Shown here piece by piece: positions 8,049-16,911 of a stretch of DNA of 64,000 nt. Made by a program: the position numbers and the translations under genes. The stretch's first letter is position 1. The number at the start of each line of letters is the position of its first letter. The stretch spans positions 19,425 through 83,424 of the forward strand of contig DATEGZ010000200.1 of the NCBI GenBank assembly GCA_035279905.1. Direction: 5' to 3'. This DNA comes from DATEGZ01 sp035279905 (lineage in GTDB: Bacteria; Acidobacteriota; Vicinamibacteria; Vicinamibacterales; SCN-69-37). Under the pieces are notes generated by a model. The model saw only the letters and a list, made by a program, of their open reading frames with translations. It searched no databases and was not told where the DNA came from.

Positions 8049-9407
8049 ATGACCCTCGTCGAATGGCACGGCTCGGCGGCCCCGCCGGCGGTTCTGTCGG
8101 CGCTCCGGGCGGCGGGATTCGAGACCGCGCGGCCGGGCGACGCGCGGCCGATTGCCGTCGTGCACTGCACCACGACCGGCAAGCGGCTGCCCTCACCCGG
8201 GCCGGGCGCCGGCGACTGGATCTGGCTGTGTCAGGCGGCGCCGGACGATGGCCAGCGCATGGAGGCGATCGCCCGCGGGGCGTACGACGTGATCTCGCTG
8301 CAGGATCCGCGGGCCGCCGAGGATCTGGTCGCGCGTCTTGGCGAGCTGGCCGTGCCCCTGCCGGTTGCACCGCGCGAGTCCACGCTCGCGCTCAAGAGCG
8401 CGGCCGCGCGGCGCGTCGTCGAGCAGGTGGCGCGCGTGGCGCCGACGTCGATGCCGGTGCTCTTCACGGGCGAGACGGGCACGGGCAAGGAAGTGATGGC
8501 GCGGCTGACGCACGCCTGGTCGCCGCGCCACGCGAAGCCGTTCGTGCCGATCAACTGCGCGGCGATTCCCAACGAGCTCATGGAAGCGGAGCTGTTCGGC
8601 TACGCGCGCGGCGCGTTTTCCGGCGCCGTGCAGCGCTACGACGGGCAGTTGATGGCCGCCGAAGGCGGCACCGTGCTGCTCGACGAGATCGACGACACCC
8701 CGCTCGAAACGCAGACGAAGCTGCTCCGGGTGCTCGACGATCGCGTGGTGAGCCGGCTTGGCGAGAACATCTGGCACGAGGTCGACTTCCGGCTGCTCGC
8801 GGCGACCAACTGCGATCTCGGGCCGCTCATCGAAGACGGCCGCTTCGGCGCGGATCTCTACGAGCGGCTCGCGATCGTCACGGTGCACCTCGCGCCGCTG
8901 CGCGAGCGGCTCGAGGATCTGCCGGATCTGGCCGCGCACTTCGTGCAGCGCTTCACGCGCGAGCACGGCCGCGCGGCCGGCACCGAGATTCGCGCCGACG
9001 CTCTGCGCGCGCTCGCGGCGTATCCGTGGCCGGGCAACATCCGCGAGCTTCGCAACGTGGTCTACGAAACGCTCGTGTACAAGCGCGCCGGGCACGTGGT
9101 CCTGCCGTCGGATCTACCCAGGCGCGTCCTCGCTGGCGGCGCGCGGCGGGGCCCGGCGCCCGCGGCGGATCGATCGGCGGTCGCGCGGAAAATCGCGGGT
9201 GGGACGATGAATCTTCAGCGCGAGATCGCCTCGCTCGAGCGCATGGCCATCGAGGAGGCGCTCGCGCGCACGGGCGGCAACGCGGCGCAGGCGGCACATC
9301 TGCTCGGCAGCGTCGGGCGGGGGATGGCGCGCGACCCCGGCGGCACCCTCCGGGCGATGATGCGGCGGCTCTCCCGAGGCGATCGCCGCGTCCTCAAACG
9401 GCAGTGA
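8049..9407 (+). CDS. Sigma-54-dependent transcription activator with pseudo-receiver
   Basis: 452 aa. Residues 1-105 look like a degenerate receiver: beta/alpha spacing and a closing GAYDVISLQDP are present, but where the phosphorylated Asp should follow a hydrophobic strand the sequence reads VVHCTTTGK. The AAA+ domain (about 110-345) has Walker A GETGTGKE, the sigma-54 contact loop as GAFSGA (Thr replaced by Ser), Walker B TVLLDEID and the arginine-finger region. The C-terminal helix-turn-helix begins IEEALARTGGNAAQAAHLLG. It should bind upstream DNA and open sigma-54 promoters. Control is probably by protein or ligand contact rather than phosphorylation. The divergent SPFH gene is the obvious candidate target. 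Confidence 0.88.
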   Translation: MTLVEWHGSAAPPAVLSALRAAGFETARPGDARPIAVVHCTTTGKRLPSPGPGAGDWIWLCQAAPDDGQRMEAIARGAYDVISLQDPRAAEDLVARLGELAVPLPVAPRESTLALKSAAARRVVEQVARVAPTSMPVLFTGETGTGKEVMARLTHAWSPRHAKPFVPINCAAIPNELMEAELFGYARGAFSGAVQRYDGQLMAAEGGTVLLDEIDDTPLETQTKLLRVLDDRVVSRLGENIWHEVDFRLLAATNCDLGPLIEDGRFGADLYERLAIVTVHLAPLRERLEDLPDLAAHFVQRFTREHGRAAGTEIRADALRALAAYPWPGNIRELRNVVYETLVYKRAGHVVLPSDLPRRVLAGGARRGPAPAADRSAVARKIAGGTMNLQREIASLERMAIEEALARTGGNAAQAAHLLGSVGRGMARDPGGTLRAMMRRLSRGDRRVLKRQ

Positions 9408-9423
9408 TACCTTAGGGGCCGCC

Positions 9424-10257
9424 ATGGACCACCGTCTGCGGCTCCCCCACCTGCTTGCTGTCAGCGCGGTCGCGGCCTGGACGCTCGGGTTCGCGCTTCA
9501 GGCCGAGCAAGCTGCCACGCCTCCGGCCAACGCGAAGATCTGGATCGGCCGCGCCGCGGAGATTGAGAACTTCCTCCGCACGACGCCCATCGTCAAGATG
9601 GACGACCTGTCGGTCGGCGTCACGCACCCGAAGAAGGCGACGCTGCCGCCGGGCGGCCCCGTGCCCTACCTGGCGTTCAAAGCGATTCCCCCGGCGCGGT
9701 ACTCCGGGTTCTGGGAGAGCTACCTGTCGGAGATCGCCGCGTACGAGCTCGACAAGCTGCTGCAGCTCAACATGGTGCCGCCGACGGTCGAGCGGGAGTA
9801 CAAGGGCGACAAGGGCGCGGCCGTCATGTGGGCGTCCCCGACGAAAAGCTTCAAGGAGCTCGGCGGGAAGGGCGCGCCGGAGGCACCGCCGATCTACGCC
9901 GCCGCGTGGGCGAAGCAAATCGCGCAGGCGAAGATGTTCGACAACCTCATCAACAATCTCGATCCGAATCTCGGGAACTGGCTCGTCGATCCGTCGTGGA
10001 ATCTCATCCTCATCGACCACACGCGCGCGTTCACGGGCGGCACGAAGATGATCCACGAGATGACGCACATCGATCCGGATCTCTGGGCGCGCATGCGCGC
10101 GCTCGACGAGCCGACGCTGCACGCGGCGCTCGGCAAGTGGCTCGTCCGCGGCGGGGAAAAGACGATCATCGAGCGCCGCGACAAAATGCAGCAGATCATC
10201 GACGCGCTGGTGAAGACGCGCGGCGCGGACAACGTCTTCATCCGCAGTCACGAATGA
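9424..10257 (+). CDS. Exported kinase-fold protein (PI3K/PI4K-HipA-Fam20 superfamily)
   Basis: 277 aa with an N-terminal signal peptide (LLAVSAVAAWTLGFALQAEQA). The remainder has the landmarks of the PI3K-like/Fam20/HipA kinase fold: a strand Lys in YLAFKAIPP, a helix Glu in SYLSEIAAYELDKLL, then VPPTVEREYKG, and the catalytic region FDNLINNLDPNLGNWLVD followed by LILIDHTRAF, equivalent to the D-x-H/N-x-x-x-N and metal-binding D motifs. It could phosphorylate an exported protein or lipid, or be a pseudokinase. Its stop overlaps the start of the next gene (ATGA at 10254-10257), so it is translationally coupled to a ThDP enzyme; no functional link is known to me. Confidence 0.7.
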   Translation: MDHRLRLPHLLAVSAVAAWTLGFALQAEQAATPPANAKIWIGRAAEIENFLRTTPIVKMDDLSVGVTHPKKATLPPGGPVPYLAFKAIPPARYSGFWESYLSEIAAYELDKLLQLNMVPPTVEREYKGDKGAAVMWASPTKSFKELGGKGAPEAPPIYAAAWAKQIAQAKMFDNLINNLDPNLGNWLVDPSWNLILIDHTRAFTGGTKMIHEMTHIDPDLWARMRALDEPTLHAALGKWLVRGGEKTIIERRDKMQQIIDALVKTRGADNVFIRSHE

Positions 10258-11885
10258 GCACGCCGACCTGCGCCGCAGTGCTGGCCCGCACGCTGCGTGA
10301 GGCCGGCATCACGCGGATGTTCGGACTGCCGGGCGGTGAAGTGCTCGACTTCATCGACGCCGCCCGGCGCGAAGGCATCGACTTTCTCCTCACGCGCCAC
10401 GAAGCCGGCGCGGCGTTCATGGCCGACGTCACCGGGCAAATCCAGCGGCGCCCGGGTGTCTGCGTCGCGACGCTCGGACCCGGCGCGATGAACATGGCGC
10501 TCGGCGTCGCCAACGCGTATCTCGATCGCTCGCCCGTGATCGCGATCACGGCGACGCTCGCCCGCGCCAACAGCCGCATCGCCACGCACCAGGATCTCGA
10601 TCTGAACGCGGTGTACCGCCCGTTCACCAAGCTCGCGCTGACGCTCGACGGGCACGACACGGCCGCGAAGGTGCGGCACGCGATCGCGGTCAGCCTCGAG
10701 CCGCGCATGGGCCCGGTGCACATCGCCGTGCCGAGTGACGTCGCGCGAACGCCGGACGCCGACACGCCGGCCGCACCGATCGCGGAACGATCCTTCACGC
10801 CCGCGCCGCCCGCGGATCTCGATCGCGTCGCCACCGAGATCGCGCGCGCTCGCCGGCCCGTTGTCGTGCTCGGCATCGACGTCAACCCGCACGCGGAGGC
10901 GCGCGCGGTGCGTGCGTTCGTCGACGCGCTGGGCGCGCCGGTATTCGTCACGCCCAAGGCCAAGGGCCTCGTGTCCGAGGACCACCCGCTGTTCTACGGC
11001 GTCTGCGCCGGCGTGTCCGCGGACGCCGTCGTCGTGGACTGGCTCGGCCGCGCGGATCTGCTCATCGGCGTTGGATTCGACCCGGTGGAGTCCGACAAGG
11101 TGTGGCATCACACGATGCCGATGGTCTCCGTCGGCCCGGTGTCGATCGCGAAAGACGATTTCCGCCCACGTGCTGAAGCCGTTGGAGATCTGAGCACCGC
11201 GCTCGCCGTGCTGGCGACGCGGCTGGGCGCGCGGGCGATCGAATGGACCGCCGGCGATCGCGCGACGTTCAGGCGCGAGCTCGAAGCCGTGCTGCGGCCC
11301 ACCGCCGTGCCGCGCGGGCTCTCGGGATACGAGCTGACGCGCCGGCTGCGCGAGTCGTTTCCGCGCGACACCATCTTCGTCACCGACGTCGGCTCAGTGA
11401 AGATGGTCACGTCGCAGGCCTGGACGTCGTACGAGCCGCAGACGTTCTTCGAATCCAACGGCCTGTCGGCGATGAGCTACAGCCTGCCGGCGGCGATGGC
11501 CGCGCGACTGCAGTACCCCAAGCGGCCGATTCTCTGCACCATTGGCGACGGCGGGTTCGGCATGACGATCGCCGAGATCGAAACCTGCGTGCGCGAGCGC
11601 CTGCACTTCACAACGGTCGTTTACAACGACAGCAGCCTGAGCCTGATCGACGCCGCGCAGCAGCGCCGCGGCTACCCGACCACGGGCGTCCGCCACAGCC
11701 AGGTGGACTTCGCCGCGGCCGCCGCGGCTTTCGGCGCGTGGTCGCGCCGGGTCGAGACGATGGAACAACTGGACGCGGCCCTCGGGCAGTCGGCCGGCAT
11801 CGACCGGCCGGTCGTGATCGACGCGGTCGTGGATCCGGCGGAGTATAGGGCGCAGACAGGGCCGCGGGGAAAACTTAAAACTTAG
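10254..11885 (+). CDS. Thiamine-diphosphate enzyme, acetolactate synthase-like
   Basis: 543 aa from ATG 10254 (the frame is open upstream only as a shadow). The N-terminal pyrimidine-binding domain has FGLPGGEVLDF and the catalytic Glu in LTRHEAGAAF; a central Rossmann-like domain follows; the C-terminal domain has the cofactor motif GDGGFG...YNDSS (GDG to N about 28 residues). Closest family in feel is the acetolactate synthase/sulfopyruvate decarboxylase group. No regulatory IlvN-like subunit is nearby and the gene lies outside any branched-chain operon, so a non-biosynthetic 2-oxoacid decarboxylase or ligase role is equally possible. The last codons and the stop lie inside a long inverted repeat (arm starts at 11872). 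Confidence 0.85.
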   Translation: MSTPTCAAVLARTLREAGITRMFGLPGGEVLDFIDAARREGIDFLLTRHEAGAAFMADVTGQIQRRPGVCVATLGPGAMNMALGVANAYLDRSPVIAITATLARANSRIATHQDLDLNAVYRPFTKLALTLDGHDTAAKVRHAIAVSLEPRMGPVHIAVPSDVARTPDADTPAAPIAERSFTPAPPADLDRVATEIARARRPVVVLGIDVNPHAEARAVRAFVDALGAPVFVTPKAKGLVSEDHPLFYGVCAGVSADAVVVDWLGRADLLIGVGFDPVESDKVWHHTMPMVSVGPVSIAKDDFRPRAEAVGDLSTALAVLATRLGARAIEWTAGDRATFRRELEAVLRPTAVPRGLSGYELTRRLRESFPRDTIFVTDVGSVKMVTSQAWTSYEPQTFFESNGLSAMSYSLPAAMAARLQYPKRPILCTIGDGGFGMTIAEIETCVRERLHFTTVVYNDSSLSLIDAAQQRRGYPTTGVRHSQVDFAAAAAAFGAWSRRVETMEQLDAALGQSAGIDRPVVIDAVVDPAEYRAQTGPRGKLKT

Positions 11886-11960
11886 AACTCAAAACTTAGA
11901 ACTTCAGAGGATCACGCGGTCATTCCGAAGTTCTAAGTTTGAAGTTCTAAGTTCTAAGTT
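11872..11960. repeat. Heptamer-word inverted repeat, TTCTAAG family, copy 1
   Basis: Arms of 34 nt at 11872-11905 and 11927-11960 pair at 31 of 34 positions, with a 21-nt loop. Each arm is a run of 7-nt words (TTCTAAG on the right, CTTAGAA on the left). The left arm overlaps the end and stop codon of the ThDP gene; the right arm ends 3 nt before the stop of the convergent ABC exporter. The right arm plus a following GATC is identical to that of copy 2 at 26889-26986. It may act as a bidirectional terminator or be a small non-autonomous mobile element. Confidence 0.85.
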
Positions 11961-11963
11961 GAT

Positions 11964-13784
11964 CTACCTGTATCCTGCGGCCTGGAGCTCAAACAGCTCC
12001 GCATATCGCCCGCCGGCGCGCAGCAGCTCGCTGTGCGTGCCGATTTCCTTCACGCGGCCGTCGGCGATCACGGCGATCCGATCGGCGATGCGCACGGTCG
12101 AGAACCGGTGCGAGATCACGATGCCGATGCGGCCTTTCAGGTTGTCTTTGAGCTCGGCGAAGATCGCGGCCTCGGCTTCCGGGTCGAGTGACGACGTCGG
12201 CTCGTCGAGAATCCAGATGTCGGCGTCGCGGTACATGATGCGCGCGAGCGCGAGGCGCTGCCACTCGCCGCCCGACAGATCGTGTCCGCCCTCGAAGAGC
12301 CGGCCCACCTTCGAATCGAGGCCGTTCGGCATTTTCTTGACGAGCCAGTCGCTCCGCGCGTCGCGCAGCGCTTCCATCACGTGCGCGTCGTCGACCGGCG
12401 CGTCGGGCCGGCCCATCACGACGTTTTCGCGGACGGACAGCTCGTACGTCGCGTAGTCCTGAAACAGCACGCCGATGCGGCCCCGGAGCACTTCCGGATC
12501 GACCTCCTTCAGGTTGATGCCGCCAACGCGCACCGATCCGAGGTCGGGATCGTAGAACCGCATCAACAGCTTGACGAGCGTGCTCTTGCCCGCGCCGTTC
12601 TCGCCGACGAGCGCGACCAACTCGCCGTGCTTGATGTTGAGCGTCAACCCCGCCACAGCCGGCTCCGTGCCGCCCGGATACGCAAACGTCACGTCGTCGA
12701 ACTCAATCCCGTCGATCGGACCAGCCGGAATGGCGCGCGGCTTTTTCGGCACCGGGATGAGCGGCTCGATCGAGAGGAACGAGAAGTAGTCGTCGAGAAA
12801 GGTGGTGTGCTGATCGACGGCGACGAACGTGCTGGAGATCTGCCCGAGCGTGCCCGCGACCGACGTGAACGCGCCGATCACGAGGACGACGCCGCCGGGA
12901 TCGATCGCGCCGGCCATGCCGCGCATGGCGACGAACCCGTAGGCGAGCGCGAGCGTCGTGCCGGTGACGAGCCCGGTGAGCAGCGAGATGCGCGTGCCCG
13001 ACCGGTACATCTGCTCGCGCTGGCGGAACAAATCCTCGGACAGCTTCTGGTGGCGCCGCATGAGGTAGTCGGAGAGCACGTACGCGCGGATTTCCTTCGT
13101 CGTGCGCGGCTGCACGAGCAAATCGCCGAGATACTCGCGCTCGCGCTCCTCCGGCGTCTCTTTGTAGAAGTACTCGTAGAGCTTCGACGTCACGCTCCGT
13201 TCGAGGACCAGCGACAGAAGCGCGGCGACGAGCGCCAGCACGACGAGCACCCAATGCAGGCTCGCGAGGAGGAACGCCATCCCCGCGATCGTGACGACGT
13301 TGCCCGAGAGGCCGAGGACTGACCAGGTGAGATCGCCGGGCCGCCACGAGACGTCGCGCTTGGCGCGCGCGAGACGATCGTGCCAGTCGGAGTTGTCGAA
13401 GTGGCCGAGGTCGACTCTCGACGCCTGCGCGAGCAGCCGGCGTTCCGCCTCGAGCTGCACGCGACGCACGTACAGGTTGCGTCCGTACCCGGTGTACGCG
13501 CCCACGGCGCGCTGCACACCGATGGCCACCCACAACCCGAGCACGACCGGCAGGATCGACGTGAATCCCGCCGGGTGCAGGCGCGCATCGGCGATGCGGT
13601 TGACGAGGATCGCGCCCAGCTTGACGGCCACGGGCGCCAACGCCGCGCTCACGATCCCGAGCAGCGTGTACCGAATCAAGAGTTTCGGCGACGCCGACCA
13701 CGCGAGCGCCATCCCAAGCCGGAAATTCTTCCGGACGCGCCGGAGGCGGCCCTTGATCGGCGTTGAGGTCGGCGGGCTGTTCAC
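11964..13784 (-). CDS. ABC exporter, fused membrane and ATPase domains
   Basis: 606 aa half-transporter. Residues 1-345 carry about six membrane helices (for example LIRYTLLGIVSAALAPVAV and ILPVVLGLWVAIGVQRAVGAY). The ATPase follows with Walker A GENGAGKST, Q-loop FQDYATYEL, signature DLSGGEWQR, Walker B ADIWILDEPTSSLD and H-loop SHR. This matches the bacteriocin/lipid exporter group (MsbA, LahT-like without peptidase). No peptidase, precursor peptide or adaptor is near, so the cargo is unknown. It converges with the ThDP enzyme across the heptamer repeat and diverges from the receptor gene at 13937. Confidence 0.92.
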   Translation of the reverse strand: MNSPPTSTPIKGRLRRVRKNFRLGMALAWSASPKLLIRYTLLGIVSAALAPVAVKLGAILVNRIADARLHPAGFTSILPVVLGLWVAIGVQRAVGAYTGYGRNLYVRRVQLEAERRLLAQASRVDLGHFDNSDWHDRLARAKRDVSWRPGDLTWSVLGLSGNVVTIAGMAFLLASLHWVLVVLALVAALLSLVLERSVTSKLYEYFYKETPEEREREYLGDLLVQPRTTKEIRAYVLSDYLMRRHQKLSEDLFRQREQMYRSGTRISLLTGLVTGTTLALAYGFVAMRGMAGAIDPGGVVLVIGAFTSVAGTLGQISSTFVAVDQHTTFLDDYFSFLSIEPLIPVPKKPRAIPAGPIDGIEFDDVTFAYPGGTEPAVAGLTLNIKHGELVALVGENGAGKSTLVKLLMRFYDPDLGSVRVGGINLKEVDPEVLRGRIGVLFQDYATYELSVRENVVMGRPDAPVDDAHVMEALRDARSDWLVKKMPNGLDSKVGRLFEGGHDLSGGEWQRLALARIMYRDADIWILDEPTSSLDPEAEAAIFAELKDNLKGRIGIVISHRFSTVRIADRIAVIADGRVKEIGTHSELLRAGGRYAELFELQAAGYR

Positions 13785-13811
13785 GCGCCACCAATGATAG
13801 TGAATCCTTGT

Positions 13812-13846
13812 GGTTCCGGGGTTCCGGGGTTCCGGGGTTCCGAGGT
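13812..13846. repeat. GGTTCCGG octamer tract
   Basis: Four full copies plus a part of the word GGTTCCGG (last unit GGTTCCGA) run head to tail, with no inverted arm nearby. The preceding TGAATCCTTGT closely matches TGATCCTTGT before the same words at 18758, so the left boundary is shared. Unlike the other copies this one lies in the divergent promoter region between the ABC exporter and the receptor, not at gene ends. Confidence 0.8.
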
Positions 13847-13936
13847 GCGCTGGCGGCGTTTCACCGACCCGCCGTGTCGCTTCACCGATTCGAGGGATAT
13901 CCGCGGCCAGTCATCGCGTATCAACGACAGAGACGC

Positions 13937-16105
13937 ATGCGACTCCTGCTGTTGATGCTCGCCGCGGCCATGACGCCGCAAACAGGTTCGGTCACGGGTG
14001 ACGTCGTGGATCCCGCGGGTCTGGCGCTGCCGGGGGTAGTCGTCACGGTGCGCGGGACGACCGCGGTGGCCGTGACCGACGAGCACGGACGATTCGCCAT
14101 CAGCGTGGGCTCGGGCGAGACGCAACTGAGCTTCGCGCTCTCCGGATTCTCGACACGGACGGCGGTCGTCACGCCGCCGGCGCCGCCGCTGCACATCGTC
14201 CTGGCGCTGGCGCCGGTGTCGAGCGAGGTGGTCGTCCGCGCGCCCGTCACGGTGACGCCGCCGGACGCGCGAATCGCGCTGCGTCCGCTCGACATCGTGC
14301 GGACCGCGGGCACCCAGGCCGACGTGATGCGGGCGCTCGCGCTCCTGCCGGGCGCGGCGCAGGTCGACGAAGGCGCGGGGCTGTTCGTGCGCGGCGGCGA
14401 CGTCAGCGAAACCGCCGTGCTGCTCGATGAGTCGCCGCTCAATCATCCGTATCGCTACGAGACGCCGACCGGCGGGTTCCGCGGCGCGGTCGATCCGTTT
14501 CTGACGCAGGGCGTGTCGTTTTCGACCGGTGGATTCTCCGCGGCCTACGGCAACAGCCTCAGCGGCGTCGTCGACATGCGCAGCCTCGATCGGCCGGCGG
14601 TGCGACGCATCAACGCGACGGCCGGACTCGCGGGCGTGTCCTTCGCCGCCGGCGAGCCGCTCGGATCCTCGGCGGGCGTGCGCGTCGCGCTCAATCGGGC
14701 GACGCCGGCCATGCTCTTCGCCGTCAACCCGAGCCCGCGCGAGTTCGATCAGCTGCCGGGCGGATGGGACGCGAGCGCCAGCGCGTACGCGAGCGGATCA
14801 GGCGGCTCATTCAAAGTGTTCGTGCTGGGCCAGCAGGATCACGTTGGCGTCGAGCTCGAGCAGGACGGGTTCACTGGTTTTCTCCACTCGGCGACGACCT
14901 ATCGGGCGCTCGTCGCGAACTGGCAGCGGCCGCTCGCGAACGGCTGGAACGTGAACGCCGCCGGCACGATCGATCACCACGTGGATTCGACCGACGTCGG
15001 CGTGCTGCAGATCGCGGCCAACGACGATTCGCGCGCGGCCCGGGTGGACTTCAGCGGCCCGGTCGGCACCTGGGCGGTGCAATTTGGCGCGGACGCCGGC
15101 TGGACGTTCACCGACGCGCAAGGCATCGTCCCGGAGCGCGGCGGCGATTTCGACGGCGTCAGCGGGACGACGGCCTACGACGTCGCGCATCACGACAATC
15201 GGGGCGGCGCGTACGGCGAAGTCACGCGCGCGTTCGGGCGCGTGGTGGCGACGGTGGGCATCCGCTCGGACTACTTCTCCACCGCGCACGCCGGACGCGT
15301 CGATCCGCGCGCGAGCGTCGCGATCAATCTTGGCGCCGCGGGACAGCTGCGCACAGCGTGGGGCATTTACCACCAGGCGCCGTCGCCGTCGTACTTCGAC
15401 GACGTCCGCGGCGCGACCGCGCTCAAACCGATGACGGCCGTCCACTACATCGCCGGCTACGACATCGGCCGCATCGACGGCGCGGCGTTCTTTCGCGCCG
15501 AGGCGTACTACAAGACGTATCGCGATCTGCCGGTTCAGGACGACCAGTTCGGTTACGTGGACAGGGGCTACGGCCACGCGCAGGGGATCGATCTCTTCGG
15601 ACGCCGCGTCTGGCACTTCATCGACGTGCGCGCCAGCGCGAGCTTCATCGACACCCAGCGCCGCTGGACGTCACCGGTGCAGCGCGATCGATTCCCGCTG
15701 CCGTCCGGCACGTGGACGCCCGACTTTTCGATCCCGTACACGTGGCAGGTCGTCGTCAACGCGCCTGTGTGGTACACGGTATGGCTCGGCGCGTCGTGGC
15801 GCACCGCAGCGGGCCGCCCGGCGACGCCGGCAATCGGATCGATCGCGACGCCGGAGGGCTACCTGCCCATCTGGGGCCCGATCAACTCCGAGCGGCTGCC
15901 GCGCTACGAGCGGCTCGACCTGTCGGTGAGCTACCTCCGCAAGATCGGCGCGCACGCCAGCGGCGTGTTCTTCGCGAGCGTCGACAACGCGACGAACCAC
16001 TTCAACTTCTTCGAGTACGCCTACTCCGCGGACTACAGCACGCGCCGCCCCGTCGCGGGCGCGATGCCGCGCGGCTTCTACGTCGGCTGTTCGATCACTC
16101 GGTGA
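13937..16105 (+). CDS. TonB-dependent-receptor-like outer-membrane protein
   Basis: 722 aa from ATG 13937, where a signal peptide (MRLLLLMLAAAMTPQTG) begins. Residues about 18-95 are a carboxypeptidase-regulatory-like domain (GSVTGDVVDPAGLALPGVVV). A plug domain follows (about 105-225: LLPGAAQVDEGAGLFVRGGD, VLLDESPLNHPY, SGVVDMRS), then a long beta-barrel rich in alternating aromatic residues. Such proteins import or bind large substrates in Bacteroidota and Acidobacteriota. No clear TonB box or C-terminal Phe is visible (ends ...CSITR). It is the first gene of a run with a TPR protein, a LytS kinase and a LytTR regulator, suggesting the receptor output is sensed or controlled by that pair. 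Confidence 0.85.
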   Translation: MRLLLLMLAAAMTPQTGSVTGDVVDPAGLALPGVVVTVRGTTAVAVTDEHGRFAISVGSGETQLSFALSGFSTRTAVVTPPAPPLHIVLALAPVSSEVVVRAPVTVTPPDARIALRPLDIVRTAGTQADVMRALALLPGAAQVDEGAGLFVRGGDVSETAVLLDESPLNHPYRYETPTGGFRGAVDPFLTQGVSFSTGGFSAAYGNSLSGVVDMRSLDRPAVRRINATAGLAGVSFAAGEPLGSSAGVRVALNRATPAMLFAVNPSPREFDQLPGGWDASASAYASGSGGSFKVFVLGQQDHVGVELEQDGFTGFLHSATTYRALVANWQRPLANGWNVNAAGTIDHHVDSTDVGVLQIAANDDSRAARVDFSGPVGTWAVQFGADAGWTFTDAQGIVPERGGDFDGVSGTTAYDVAHHDNRGGAYGEVTRAFGRVVATVGIRSDYFSTAHAGRVDPRASVAINLGAAGQLRTAWGIYHQAPSPSYFDDVRGATALKPMTAVHYIAGYDIGRIDGAAFFRAEAYYKTYRDLPVQDDQFGYVDRGYGHAQGIDLFGRRVWHFIDVRASASFIDTQRRWTSPVQRDRFPLPSGTWTPDFSIPYTWQVVVNAPVWYTVWLGASWRTAAGRPATPAIGSIATPEGYLPIWGPINSERLPRYERLDLSVSYLRKIGAHASGVFFASVDNATNHFNFFEYAYSADYSTRRPVAGAMPRGFYVGCSITR

Positions 16106-16122
16106 CCAGGAAGGATCTCGCC

Positions 16123-16911
16123 ATGCCACGACGTCTCCATCTCGCGATTGCCCTCGTCCTCGTGTTCGCGCCGATCCTCGGCGCGGCGCCGGCGCGTTTG
16201 CGGCCGGCCGAGGCCGACGATCTCGCGTCCATCGTGCAAACGCTCGAGCCGGCTGCGGTGGCCGGCAAAGTGCCCGACATTCTCGCCGCGCGGCTCGCGT
16301 GCCTGCGCCTGCTCTCCGGGTCGCCCGCGGCGGATCGCGTGCCGCTCATCCGCTACACGGTCGCCTACGCCGCGTGGCGCGTGGCGTTCTCGCCCGAGGT
16401 GAGCGCCAGGGACCAGATGGCGCTGCTCGACGACGCGACCGTGCAACTCGAGGCGGCGATCAAGGCCGACGGCCGCTTCGCCGAAGCGATGGGTCTGCTC
16501 GGCGCGATCGACGGCGCGAAGATCGCGCACGCGCCCGACCTCGGCATGACACTCGGTCCTGAATCCAGTGCGATACTGGGCCAGGCCGTCGGGCTCGAAC
16601 CGAACAACCCGCGCCTGCTCGTCTTCCGAGGCCAGGGGCAGTTCCACACGCCGCCCGAGTTCGGCGGCAGCATCAAGGACGCGGAGGCGACGTTCCGGCG
16701 CGCGCTGCAGGCCTTCGATCAGGAGCCGGCGACGAAGGCGTGGCCGAACTGGGGCCGCTTCGACGCGCACGCGTGGCTGGGCCAGGCGCTGGCCTCGCGG
16801 AATGACAAGGCCGGCGCTCGCGCGGAATACGAGAAGGCGCTGGCGATCGCACCCGACTCCGCGTGGGTGAAGTACTCGCTGTTGCCGCAAGTCAAAGGAC
16901 CCGAGTGGTAA
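16123..16911 (+). CDS. Exported TPR-like protein
   Basis: 262 aa from ATG 16123, preceded by AGGAAGGA. A signal peptide (HLAIALVLVFAPILGAAPA) leads into helical repeats; the clearest TPR is near the end (AHAWLGQALASRNDKAGARAEYEKALAIAPDS). A region with LGLEP-like 'VGLEPNNPRLLVFRGQGQFH' motifs suggests a solenoid that binds partner proteins in the periplasm. It lies 17 bp after the receptor gene and its stop overlaps the start of the sensor kinase, so the three are probably co-transcribed. No enzymatic motif is seen. Confidence 0.8.
   Translation: MPRRLHLAIALVLVFAPILGAAPARLRPAEADDLASIVQTLEPAAVAGKVPDILAARLACLRLLSGSPAADRVPLIRYTVAYAAWRVAFSPEVSARDQMALLDDATVQLEAAIKADGRFAEAMGLLGAIDGAKIAHAPDLGMTLGPESSAILGQAVGLEPNNPRLLVFRGQGQFHTPPEFGGSIKDAEATFRRALQAFDQEPATKAWPNWGRFDAHAWLGQALASRNDKAGARAEYEKALAIAPDSAWVKYSLLPQVKGPEW

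Noticed and set aside
10254..11885. Naming the ThDP enzyme IlvB
   Set aside because: Motifs are general to the acetolactate synthase superfamily and no regulatory subunit or pathway gene is near; assignment would be unsupported.
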